From Lingula anatina (lineage: Eukaryota; Brachiopoda; Lingulata; Lingulida; Lingulidae), in NCBI RefSeq assembly GCF_001039355.2, contig NW_019775893.1:126001-153442 (forward strand): a DNA stretch of 27,442 nt, given 5' to 3'. Made by a program: the position numbers and the translations under genes. The notes under the pieces were generated by a model. That model worked only from the letters and a program-made list of their open reading frames with translations, ran no database searches and had not been told where the DNA came from. This document shows positions 1-8,920 of the stretch, piece after piece; within the stretch, counting starts at the first letter, position 1; each line of letters starts with the position of its first letter.

Positions 1-690
1 ATGGTTAATTTTTATCTTGTCATTTTTCCATATCGGTTGCGAGAGGATTTCTTCAGCAGTTGTACTAGGGCTATTCTGTATTTCTGCCCAAGACTCAATC
101 ACGTCTTGCCAAAAACTGTTATTTATTTTTATAGACCTTAAACCCTCACTTGTTAGGTTCCCAAACTTTTCTTTTCTGATTCTTTGAGTTCGTTTGCGAG
201 TATATTTTTCCAGCTACTATTGTTTTTTGTGTCGAGAAATCTCTTTATCCAGGACATTTTTAGTGATTTAGTAGTCTGTAAAGTTCAGTAGTTGTAAAGT
301 TGATTAAAGGAGTGTTGTAGTCCTTGGGCACTTTCTGATATGAGGACCAGGTCATCTGTATACATAAGGCAGCTTACTGGTGTATTATATAGATAGGAGG
401 GATCATTTTCTTTGTTAACTTAAATATCAGGTAGGTCACTAAGAAAGAGGTTGAGAAGGGTGGGACTCAATACGCAGTCATGTTTCACACCTACAGTGGA
501 GTTAATAGGTTTAGTAAGTTTGTTGTTGCAATGGATAGCGAATTGGGTAAAGCTGTGCATGCTATGAATGATATTTATGAATGTGGAACTAAAATTGGAA
601 AGGATGAGTTTGTGGAGTAGAGAGTTTCTCCAAACAGTGTCAAATGCCGAAGACAAGCTCAATTCCTCAATTGAAGCATATGTGGTCTGA
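1..690 (-). pseudogene. Decayed LINE reverse transcriptase, internally deleted
   Basis: Remnant of a non-LTR retrotransposon polymerase, read on the minus strand. Reverse-transcriptase motifs appear in order: SSAFDTVW (motif A, with a catalytic Asp) near 650, VGVKHDCVLSPTLLN (motif B', where the usual QGC reads HDC) near 470, and YTDDLVLISES (the Y-x-DD active site) near 340. The frame continues through in-frame stops near 421 and 288. It then joins directly to KMSWIKRFLDTKNNSSWK (about 210-265), which normally lies well after the polymerase domain. The thumb and connection region is therefore missing. A frameshift near 160 leads to a C-terminal stretch including INNSFWQDVIESW and EEILSQPIW, which runs off the window start. 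The 5' half of the element is also absent beyond about 690. Non-LTR RT identity is well supported; the clade is not assigned. Confidence 0.85.
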
Positions 691-699
691 GTAAAGGAC

Positions 700-890
700 A
701 CAGGCTTGAAAGTCCTGATGCTTCTTCACGCTCTCTGACTCGGGCTCTTCTTCATTGTCCGATTAACTGATTTCTGATGGTTTTAAAAGTGATTCAGTTT
801 GCCTGTCCCTGGTTCAGGTATTGCCTCTTGCAATTTCTTCTTCTGGCTTATGAAGACTTCCTTGCAGAGGCAGACTGGGAAAAAAACATT
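700..890 (-). pseudogene. Coding-like acidic remnant, unidentified
   Basis: Minus-strand translation gives short coding-looking stretches broken by stops. One includes SDNEEEPESESVKKHQ (about 720-765), preceded by SLLKPSEIS, and another frame gives KEVFISQKKKLQEAIPEPG near 840-880. The acidic serine-rich composition resembles the N-terminal part of many transposase or nuclear proteins, but no family is recognisable. It sits between the LINE fragment and the left end of the Myb-type transposon and may belong to neither. Confidence 0.25.
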
Positions 891-992
891 AGAGCTATGA
901 AAATAGATAATAGAGAGTTTTGGCAAGGCCTTCCGTATGACGTGTAACGTATAGTTCAATACGTAATACGTTTTACGTACGCGAGAAAGCTA

Positions 993-1199
993 GTAGTGGT
1001 TTTGGCAGGTCTCACTCCGTATGCGTTTTTTTTCCGCCAGGAGCCGCTAGTTCAAAGATTCAGCTACTTCTGTCCAGCGAGCTGGGGTTTTAAATGGGTT
1101 GTAGAAATTTACCTCCTTCAGCAACATCTCGTCTATGTCATCAGTAAAAATTATGGATTTTTTCTTGGCTGGCTGACATACTGACTTTCCTGACTTTAT
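993..1199 (-). pseudogene. Myb/SANT-like DNA-binding domain remnant
   Basis: A minus-strand frame gives about 50 open codons (1199-1050). It contains FTDDIDEMLLKEVNFYNPF, then TPARWTEVAESLN, a TAG stop at 1049-1047, and then RLLAEKKRIRSET. The pattern of an acidic helix start, a leucine-rich helix, an NPF turn, W-x-E-V-A-x-x-LN and a following basic helix is that of Myb/SANT-like proteins carried by some animal DNA transposons. The domain is short and interrupted, and no start codon or splice site was settled. It lies inside the TIR-bounded element and reads toward its left end. Homology is judged by eye only. Confidence 0.55.
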
Positions 1200-1330
1200 T
1201 AGCTAGGCTATTATATTATGATTATCTGCAATTCAAATAAATAAAATGATAAGGGTATAGGCCTATATATATGGATTACACGAACATGGGGCTGCTTGTG
1301 GATTCTTTTTAGATAGATGAATAATTAAGA

Positions 1331-1673
1331 TGTTGAATGGAATGTGTTATTTACGTCAATTGATGCTGCAGATCCTGTTGTTTATGAAAAAAAAATCAAC
1401 TTAAATTGAATTTGAAACTACTACGGACGACTGATTGACTGGCTGTTTTTCCAGCTGTTTTCACAGAGTATTTCTACCGACAGCGTCTAAAAGTGACTCA
1501 GTGGAATCTTAACACCCTATATATTCCTCTGCAGTATGATAAACTTGAAAGAAATAAGCGTAAATCTATTAAATTCGATACGTTTCTTACCTACGTGTAA
1601 TCACCGATTCATACGTAGTGCCGTATGACTTATGACTTGTCCTTGAGAAAAACTACGCACAAAGTGATGACGT
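1331..1673 (+). repeat. 343-bp direct repeat, left copy at gap edge
   Basis: This segment is identical, as far as can be read, to 2594-2936, including a nine-A run. It ends exactly where the N run begins, and its partner begins exactly where the N run ends. Two contig ends sharing one sequence but not merged would look like this. Confidence 0.9.
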
Positions 1674-2593
1674 NNNNNNNNNNNNNNNNNNNNNNNNNNN
1701 NNNNNNNNNNNNNNNNNNNNNNNNNNNNNNNNNNNNNNNNNNNNNNNNNNNNNNNNNNNNNNNNNNNNNNNNNNNNNNNNNNNNNNNNNNNNNNNNNNNN
1801 NNNNNNNNNNNNNNNNNNNNNNNNNNNNNNNNNNNNNNNNNNNNNNNNNNNNNNNNNNNNNNNNNNNNNNNNNNNNNNNNNNNNNNNNNNNNNNNNNNNN
1901 NNNNNNNNNNNNNNNNNNNNNNNNNNNNNNNNNNNNNNNNNNNNNNNNNNNNNNNNNNNNNNNNNNNNNNNNNNNNNNNNNNNNNNNNNNNNNNNNNNNN
2001 NNNNNNNNNNNNNNNNNNNNNNNNNNNNNNNNNNNNNNNNNNNNNNNNNNNNNNNNNNNNNNNNNNNNNNNNNNNNNNNNNNNNNNNNNNNNNNNNNNNN
2101 NNNNNNNNNNNNNNNNNNNNNNNNNNNNNNNNNNNNNNNNNNNNNNNNNNNNNNNNNNNNNNNNNNNNNNNNNNNNNNNNNNNNNNNNNNNNNNNNNNNN
2201 NNNNNNNNNNNNNNNNNNNNNNNNNNNNNNNNNNNNNNNNNNNNNNNNNNNNNNNNNNNNNNNNNNNNNNNNNNNNNNNNNNNNNNNNNNNNNNNNNNNN
2301 NNNNNNNNNNNNNNNNNNNNNNNNNNNNNNNNNNNNNNNNNNNNNNNNNNNNNNNNNNNNNNNNNNNNNNNNNNNNNNNNNNNNNNNNNNNNNNNNNNNN
2401 NNNNNNNNNNNNNNNNNNNNNNNNNNNNNNNNNNNNNNNNNNNNNNNNNNNNNNNNNNNNNNNNNNNNNNNNNNNNNNNNNNNNNNNNNNNNNNNNNNNN
2501 NNNNNNNNNNNNNNNNNNNNNNNNNNNNNNNNNNNNNNNNNNNNNNNNNNNNNNNNNNNNNNNNNNNNNNNNNNNNNNNNNNNNNNNNNNNNN
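1674..2593. other. Assembly gap (920 N)
   Basis: A run of 920 unknown bases. Any open frame across it is an artefact. Because the flanks are identical direct copies ending at the gap edges, the gap size is probably a scaffolding estimate and the real locus may contain no gap. Confidence 0.97.
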
Positions 2594-2936
2594 TGTTGAA
2601 TGGAATGTGTTATTTACGTCAATTGATGCTGCAGATCCTGTTGTTTATGAAAAAAAAATCAACTTAAATTGAATTTGAAACTACTACGGACGACTGATTG
2701 ACTGGCTGTTTTTCCAGCTGTTTTCACAGAGTATTTCTACCGACAGCGTCTAAAAGTGACTCAGTGGAATCTTAACACCCTATATATTCCTCTGCAGTAT
2801 GATAAACTTGAAAGAAATAAGCGTAAATCTATTAAATTCGATACGTTTCTTACCTACGTGTAATCACCGATTCATACGTAGTGCCGTATGACTTATGACT
2901 TGTCCTTGAGAAAAACTACGCACAAAGTGATGACGT
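2594..2936 (+). repeat. 343-bp direct repeat, right copy at gap edge
   Basis: Second copy of the 1331-1673 sequence, immediately after the N run. The right terminal inverted repeat of the transposon follows at once. Confidence 0.9.
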
Positions 2937-3097
2937 TGCATGTTATACATCGTACGGAATGCCTTGCCAAAACTCTCTATTATTTTCTATAGCTGAACAT
3001 GAAAAATAAAGTTAAATTATCTTAATATAACATCATATTTAATATATTTTAAACATTAAAGCCATTTAAGGTGGCATTTTGTTTCAGTGAAAGACAT

Positions 3098-3385
3098 TCA
3101 TGTATTAATTACCATCCAGTTGTCTATGGCACTGTCAGGTTGAAATTCTGATATGTCAGGTGACTGAAGTTTCACCATCAAGTCATTCAGCACTGAAGGG
3201 CTTAGCCTAGATTTCCTGCATGTCTTCAGGAGCTTTAGCTGTGAGAATGTTGTTTCACAGGAAACATTGGTTGCAGGTATCATCAGCATCAGTTCCCAGG
3301 AACATGATAAAGTTGAGACCATCACTGTCTTCAAATATGGTTGACCAGGAAAGATCCTGCCTGTTGTATCTGAATCAAAGAGCAA
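3098..3385 (-). pseudogene. hAT transposase C-terminal dimerisation fragment
   Basis: A 95-residue minus-strand frame. Its middle reads LMLMIPATNVSCETTFSQLK, followed by LLKTCRKSRLSPSVLNDLM, and ends near an AIDNWM motif. This fits the hAT C-terminal dimerisation region, whose usual pattern is L-x-x-PATNA-x-x-ER-x-FS-x-L-x-x-x-K-T-x-x-R-x-x-x-x-x-x-x-L-x-x-L-M, as also found in ZNF862-like domesticated proteins. Only the last part of the protein is present. No BED finger or DDE core is seen upstream, so this is a truncated fragment. It starts about 115 bp right of the Myb-type element. Confidence 0.75.
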
Positions 3386-4598
3386 TCAATAGACATATTA
3401 TGAGTGATATTTGGAAAAACAACTAATTTATACATTACAATAATATAACTTTCAGGATTCTTGTCAATTTACCCTATAGGTCTAAAGGAAAATATAAGTA
3501 TTATTACTGATGCATCTCTGAAGATCTACTTTACAGTTGTCAAACATATAATCCAAGCTATAGGGTGTTAGTCCTTGCAGCATCTTGATATACTGTACGT
3601 ACTTGTAGTATATGTCTTTTCCTGTCTTCTATTGCTTTTTGTCCATGCATTTAAAAAATTAAAAAATCATGTTACCTGATACATGACCTGTATTTTAATG
3701 TCTCCCTGTATTTTTATCTTCCTTTTCAATTTTTAGAAATGAGCAAACACCCTCAGTGTATGATCATACATTACATATTTTATTCTGCAAGCACATACCT
3801 ACACATACACAATTTCTTTCTCTGATAAAATAATTTTGATAGACTCTTGTGGATAGTGAATTTGATACATGTGTGCAGTAAAATGATCTTTTATCTTATG
3901 GTTTGTTTTGACATCTTATTAGTTTAGCCGTAGACTATTAGTCTGTACAGACCCGCCGGAAAGTCCCCTTAATTACTCTATGGGTCGCTGCGGGTTGTTC
4001 ATATGGCCTGGCGCGGTAACCATGGAAATAACATTGTTATCCATGTGCTGTTTGGTTTCTGTTAACATCATGCCCTGTCGGGTAATTATGGTGTCTTACT
4101 TTCTGCTAACAAAAGAGCCTAACCCTAGCTCGCTGAGATATAGATCGAAGCTGAGAGTGGTCGCAATAAAGTGTTCGTCCAAGCATTAATTGACCTTTAA
4201 TGCGCGGTGGCTTCACTCTACTTTGATCACTCTACTCTGATACGGAGATTTTAAGTATAAGAACTTGCCAACAATCATTTTTAAAAGTGACTTTACCAAA
4301 AAGACTCAGTGATGATAGCAACTTTCATGTACATTATGAATTGAGTGAATTCCCATAGAGTTGAATAAATGAATTTATGAATATATGAAAGATCAAATAA
4401 AACACTACTCGTACTTGTACATGTAATATTTATTAAGCTTCAAACCATTATTGCTATATCACATACTATAAACACGACTGAACTTTATTTTTATAGTAGG
4501 TCCTGATATTTCTATTTTCTTTGTTCATGGATGGAATGCATTTTTTCCAAAAAAGACTTGTCAGTTGTTTGAGTAATAAACATTTTGTAGGCCATATC
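3386..4598. other. No supportable gene; short palindromes
   Basis: AT-rich sequence with a more GC-rich island at about 3920-4250. The island starts with stacked small palindromes, including AGACTATTAGTCT and the perfect 12-mer GTCTGTACAGAC (about 3930-3951), as often seen near MITE ends. Inverted 9-mers ACCCTATAG (3471-3479) and CTATAGGGT (3558-3566) bound a 96-bp stretch. No frame is convincing. Confidence 0.4.
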
Positions 4599-4664
4599 AT
4601 TACCCTTACGAAAAAGTCCTATAGGATCCTATAAGATCCTATAGGACTTTTTCATAAGGGTAAT
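4599..4664. repeat. 66-nt near-perfect palindrome (mini foldback)
   Basis: Arms 4599-4628 and 4635-4664 are reverse complements at 29 of 30 positions around a 6-nt loop, CTATAA. The ends read TA-CCCTTA and TAAGGG-TA, so a TA-flanked 60-bp foldback element of mariner-like style is possible. As RNA it would form a very stable hairpin. There is no coding content. Confidence 0.85.
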
Positions 4665-5337
4665 ATAATTCAGTCTATATTTGCAAGCAGGATCTCTCCC
4701 ATCTACACATGTAACATTTCTGTCCTTTTGAATTTGTTCATCATAAGTAAACAATCTTCCCATAAACTGCATGCAAAAGTTGCCTGGGGAACTGGCCCGT
4801 TGTCAAATATCAAAAATGTCTTTATTTGACAAGGCGAAGGCTTGCCGGCCGAAAGACCGACTCCTTGGTTCTGCAGCACACAAAGTAGGAAAAATTATAA
4901 TTAATGCTATTTAATAATAATGTTATTTAAGAAATAAGCCTAAATTTTGATACAGATGTTTCTCTTTTGTTCTTTGGTATTAACTCTGCACATATGGATT
5001 ACAATCTCTTGGTTAACTTCACTGTTTGGCACGTGTCATCTCACATTAATTAACAATCAATTCAGGTTAGCTTTATTCTTGCCTGGTAAACACAGTGATT
5101 AAGCTCTGACCATTACATAATCACTAATGTGTGATACGCGTCATCTAAAATCAATGTTAACATTGTGAAGGTGCTCTTCAATCCAACCTATTCAATTTTA
5201 CCTAATTATCAATCAACTGATACCTGTCAACAAGATTGTTTGTGTATCTGGACTTCCTAAATGGTAAGTATTTTGTATAATATGACATGTTTATATCACT
5301 GATTTCTGTTCCATCTTGTCACCTGCCAAGTGAACGG
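4665..5337. other. No gene seen; AT-rich
   Basis: Mostly low-complexity AT-rich DNA. One richer patch near 4775-4880 has a short inverted pair (GTCAAATA / TATTTGAC) followed by a GC-rich stretch. It resembles a repeat fragment but matches no family I can name. Confidence 0.3.
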
Positions 5338-5910
5338 TATAAATCGACACTCAAATTTTTCAAATCATCACAATTCCAAGATGCCTCTTAGTGATTATGT
5401 ACATTTGCATGTCATCGGCCTCTGAGAACAAGGGGTTTGATTTAAAAACATCACCGCCCAAATGGAAAATGAAGACCATAAAGTGTCACGACAGGCAATT
5501 TACTAAGTGTCAAAGAAATACAACGAAGGGCTCTCTTTGCATCAGCTATTATAGAAACTTAAGTGAGGCAATTAAGAAGGAGCAGAGCGTGTTTGTTGAA
5601 CCGACTAATTTGGGTGTCCGATAAGGATTACTTGCCGATTTCCCTACCCTGTAATTATCATGCAGCCTGAGCTCTATTGTTCGACCATACGGGGCAGGGT
5701 TGGGAGACCATGTGGCTTTTTGGTAAGGGGACTTTCTGGCGGGACTGTAAATCCCCTCTATTGCCCCATATGCTCTGTTGGTTGACTGGGTGGAGAGGCA
5801 CCCACACCCTTGACACTACAGGCATGCTTCTGCGCTTGCTGCAGTCTTCCTGCTCATGTCTTACAGAATCTACATCCGCAATGAAATTCCTAAATGTCAA
5901 GATTTGGTAA
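5338..5910 (+). other. Unexplained higher-complexity block, possibly a decayed gene or repeat
   Basis: A TATAAA at 5338-5343 lies 38 bp before an ATG in a fair context (CCAAGATGCC, 5381), but that frame stops after 14 codons. A different frame (5391-5624, 77 codons) is lysine-rich and not recognised. From about 5640 to 5910 the GC content rises and both strands stay open: 77 codons on plus, 80 on minus. This says little about which strand, if either, codes. No known domain is visible. It could be a broken gene, a retroposed transcript or a repeat. Confidence 0.25.
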
Positions 5911-7471
5911 CAGTAAGGCTATTATTTCACCATAATGGCAAAACTTACATCTACTGGAAATCAGGAATATTCTGGTGTACAGCATCTTTGAACAGTTCTG
6001 TAATCCTACAGTTTTTTTAGCTGTCAAGATGTGTTCTTTAGAGTCCCATTCTGCCTATACCATTGTTGATACCAGTTGGGATTGCTAGACTTTCATTGTA
6101 CAATTGTACCCACTTCTTTAAAACAAAAGAACAAACTGTATAGTTTGTTCTTACATCTTATTAGTTGATTCACTGTTAAATAGATGCATACTACTGATAG
6201 ACAATTTTGATATTTTATATTTAATAACATAGACTCGCCCTTCAAGAAATCGACGGGACATAGCTATTTTCAAATTTGAATTAATGGACACAGTAGAAAA
6301 AGTATATAAGCTCAAGCTCTCAAATTTTGTAGATATAGGTGCGATATCATGTAAAGAATAAGTATTGTAAATTTCAATAAAATAGGTTGCGTAGATTTTG
6401 AGATAGAATACTCTGAATGTGCTGCAAACCATAATGCTTATGCCTTCAAGATCTGGACGAAAAACCAGAAGTGCATCGCGGTGTCATTCTGTGTGTTTGG
6501 GAAGTTGCTGGATGATTTTCTGGTGAGAAGGACTTCTTTTTTTATCAAAATATTAAGTAAATGACTTTGCAAACCATGCATATTGTTTTTTTCAAGTGAA
6601 AAAAGCTATTTAAGACTAAGTTGTGCTTTTTTAAATTCGATTTATATTTTAGTGTTGTCTCATGTTTTCATATCATTTCAAGAAAGTACAAACGCTTCAC
6701 GATTTCAGCTTTTAATACTGTTTGGAGCGTGTGAGGTGTCATATATGTTTGTAGAAAGTGTATTTGAAATTAATCTTAAGTAAATGTACTGAGAACGAAC
6801 TCAAGACCCACAAATAGTGTCTGGTCATAATACGATTTTACTTTTCTCAAAGACCACATATGTTTGCACTACAATCATACAGTATAGGCCTAATTACGTA
6901 TATCGCCCCATTTTAATCAAAACAGAAGAAAGAAGACACACATTTTATTATTTTCAAGAAAACAGTGTGATAGAAAAACAATCACAGATGACAGAATTTA
7001 CAACAGACATGAATCATCTAGCAAATGAAGGGGCACAAATTTATGTACTTTTCTATATCTGTAATATTAATCTTCCTAACCATACATGTACTGCAATGAT
7101 AACTCTGTTCAACACATGGAATAACTTCACACAGATCTTTTTAAAACATTATGATTTGGAAAACAAATCTGCAATAAACAAATAAACAAACACAGACCAC
7201 AGGAGTCCCTTTCTTCAGTAAGGGCCACAGATCGGCAGACAGATCAGGGGTCAAAAAATTATTTACATTAGGCCCTACATTATAAATGGCTCTTGGAGGT
7301 AACTCTTATTGGTGCTATGAACACAATTAATAACAAGTATGTGTGTGTTTGTTTTGTGTACATATGTCTGTTTTATCCTTTTTGGTAATAATAATAATAA
7401 TAATTAATGTTTAAAAACTATTAATGATAAACAATATACATGTTAAAAAGAACTCAACCAATATTTATCTT
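5911..7471. other. No supportable gene; hairpin at 6127-6152
   Basis: AT-rich sequence. A perfect 11-bp inverted repeat (AAGAACAAACT / AGTTTGTTCTT) with a 4-nt loop lies at 6127-6152. The 6817-7185 frame is open for 122 codons but begins at GTG, is AT-biased and shows no domain. A TAA/AAT microsatellite lies near 7387-7405. Confidence 0.4.
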
Positions 7472-7903
7472 TTATTCAGATGACTGCCAGCAGTTATAAC
7501 ACAGAAAAACGTCCAAAAATGTGCAGGTTTTAGCGCAGGAGAGGTGTTCTTGTGCGTTGCAGACGACGCACCGTATAAACTCATATACCTCCTCCACCAA
7601 CTCAGTAGTGCTACTGCTTTTTAGCTCAATACCGTTACAAATGCTGCAGATTGGTGCTGGCAGATAAGGTGTATTTGGTGCCTCGGTTCCTTCCCGCGGT
7701 TCTGCAAGGAAGAAATTTCCCTCTGCTACAATGCCTTTTTTTTTGCCTTCTTTCCATCTGCTTTCTTCCTTCTCCTCTTTCTCCTTGATCATTAATTGTT
7801 TTCTACGTTTCACCTCCAAGGCCTTCTGTGCCTTTCGATCTCGTACCTCAGCCTTCTTCCTCCCCCTCTCTTCGCCCACTCTTCTCTTCTCCTCCTCCTC
7901 CAT
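7472..7903 (-). CDS. Open 3' part of the transposase: charged coil plus PHD-type finger
   Basis: The longest open piece of the transposase remnant above, 143 codons ending in TGA near 7472. Residues 1-55 are almost all E, K and R and should form a charged helix. Residues 86-138 hold the zinc-binding pattern C-x2-C-x22-C-x2-C-x4-H-x2-C-x11-C-x2-C, typical of PHD fingers. The ATG is internal: an in-frame TAG lies a few codons upstream, and the real upstream part is in another frame. Such terminal fingers occur on some invertebrate Tigger-like transposases (family knowledge). It is unlikely to be expressed alone. Confidence 0.5.
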   Translation of the reverse strand: MEEEEKRRVGEERGRKKAEVRDRKAQKALEVKRRKQLMIKEKEEKEESRWKEGKKKGIVAEGNFFLAEPREGTEAPNTPYLPAPICSICNGIELKSSSTTELVEEVYEFIRCVVCNAQEHLSCAKTCTFLDVFLCYNCWQSSE

Positions 7904-7989
7904 TCTTCGCTTAGCAGCATCTTTCTAGGTGCTCTGTTGTTTTCTACGAATTTGTCAGCCTTTATTGCCTGTGGGTTGAATGGATATAC

Positions 7990-8158
7990 CAGGGGCGGAT
8001 TTAGGCCGTCTTCTGGGTCTTCCGGAAGACGGTCAGATTTTCAAGTTTACATTGACCGGTATCTAATTTTTTCTGTCTGAAGACGGTCAAAAAATGGAGG
8101 ATGGATCAACAAAGATAATGTGGAAGACTGTCAGAAAATATCTCTGGATCCGCCCCTG
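7990..8158. mobile_element. 169-bp hAT-like MITE with 5-bp TSD
   Basis: Terminal inverted repeats CAGGGGCGGATTTAG (left) and CAGGGGCGGATCCAG (right, reverse complement) are of hAT type. It is flanked by TATAC at 7985-7989 and 8159-8163, a 5-bp target duplication. Removing the insert and one TATAC restores the TGVYPFNP motif of the surrounding transposase, which proves insertion into that gene. The inside holds three copies of a GAAGACGGTC-like decamer and a strong hairpin (GCCGTCTTC / GAAGACGGT) near 8005-8035. There is no coding capacity. Confidence 0.88.
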
Positions 8159-8449
8159 TATACCCCTGTCATTTTAAAAGATGCTGCTACTTTTACTGGT
8201 GTGAGTGCTCTCCTTTGCGAAGATTTAAAAATTTGTGAAAATTTAAAAAACTACTTTGTATCAGATGCTAAAACTTACTTGACAACGCAGGATGTTTACG
8301 CAAAGCATGCCAGGGAAAATAGCGAAAAAAAGCATGTACTTCCAGTTTTCGTCGATTTCTTGAAGGGCGAGTCTAGGTTGTTTAATATCAGATATTTTGT
8401 AACAGTGCCAATAAATAAACTGCTACAGTAGTGGTACAGTTGTTTCTTA

Positions 8450-8920
8450 CATATTTCTGGGTACACTACTTTACTCAATCTCATGATCAGGCTCCCATAT
8501 GTTTGAGAAGTATTTTGCAATTAGGTCAGTGTGTGCTGGAGAAGTTTTAAGATGAAAAAGTTTTTCTCAGATTCTTTCTGGACTTAGGTCTTCACCACCT
8601 GTATCAAGTTCAGCAAGGTGTTCTTGCCCTCCAAGCTCACACCATGGCAGGATTTACTACCATATTAGCCAAGCTTGCTTATGATGGAATAAAAAGAGTT
8701 GTATCTGAATAAAATGATAAACAGAACAAATAACTGAAAAACACAAATCTAGAAACATTTTATTGCATTTATTTCTGGTCTACCAATTTGTTGGTCATAA
8801 TAGATTTTGATTTTTAGTATCTGAAGTGCTTCTTTTGTAGCACCTTCTGTTTCATTGTGCGATATAAAACATGCCACAACTGTGCATCTGGTGTTTGCAG
8901 GCACCTTCAAAAAACAAGAA
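8450..8920 (-). other. Coding-like fragments, unassigned
   Basis: Two minus-strand stretches look coding by composition. One, about 8912-8757, includes ANTRCTVVACFISHNETEG and LKIKIYYDQQIGRPE. The other, about 8655-8475, includes CELGGQEHLAELDTGGEDL and, after a stop, LFHLKTSPAHTDLIAKYF. They lie between the DDE part and the YPFNP part of the transposase remnant. They do not match the expected second and third catalytic motifs, so they may be another nested fragment. No family assigned. Confidence 0.3.

Larger units (their letters stand above)
908..2982 (-). mobile_element. DNA transposon with ~44-bp TIRs and a Myb/SANT-like remnant
   Basis: Terminal inverted repeats lie at 908-951 and 2938-2982. 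Both outer arms read TAATAGAGAGTTTTGGCAAG, continue GGCMTTCCGTAYGA, and match at about 38 of 44 positions. The similarity extends weakly outward to AGCTAT on both sides, so the exact ends and the target duplication are unclear; a TA duplication next to GAGAGTTTTGG is possible. Inside, on the minus strand, is a Myb/SANT-like coding remnant. The element contains the assembly gap. If the flanking 343-bp direct repeat is one sequence, the true length is about 812 bp. A Myb-like protein together with TIRs suggests a Harbinger-type or similar two-gene element, but no transposase is visible, so this copy is probably non-autonomous. Confidence 0.7.

Noticed and set aside
1625-2599. 324-codon open frame
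   Set aside because: It consists almost entirely of N bases from the assembly gap.
3220-3426. 68-codon plus-strand frame
   Set aside because: It is antisense to the hAT C-terminal fragment, which has the recognisable protein.
6817-7185. 122-codon plus-strand frame
   Set aside because: It begins at GTG, is AT-biased, and has no domain, splice site or poly(A) context.
7731-8080. Plus-strand frames rich in F, L and S
   Set aside because: They are the antisense of the charged coiled-coil of the transposase remnant and run into the MITE.
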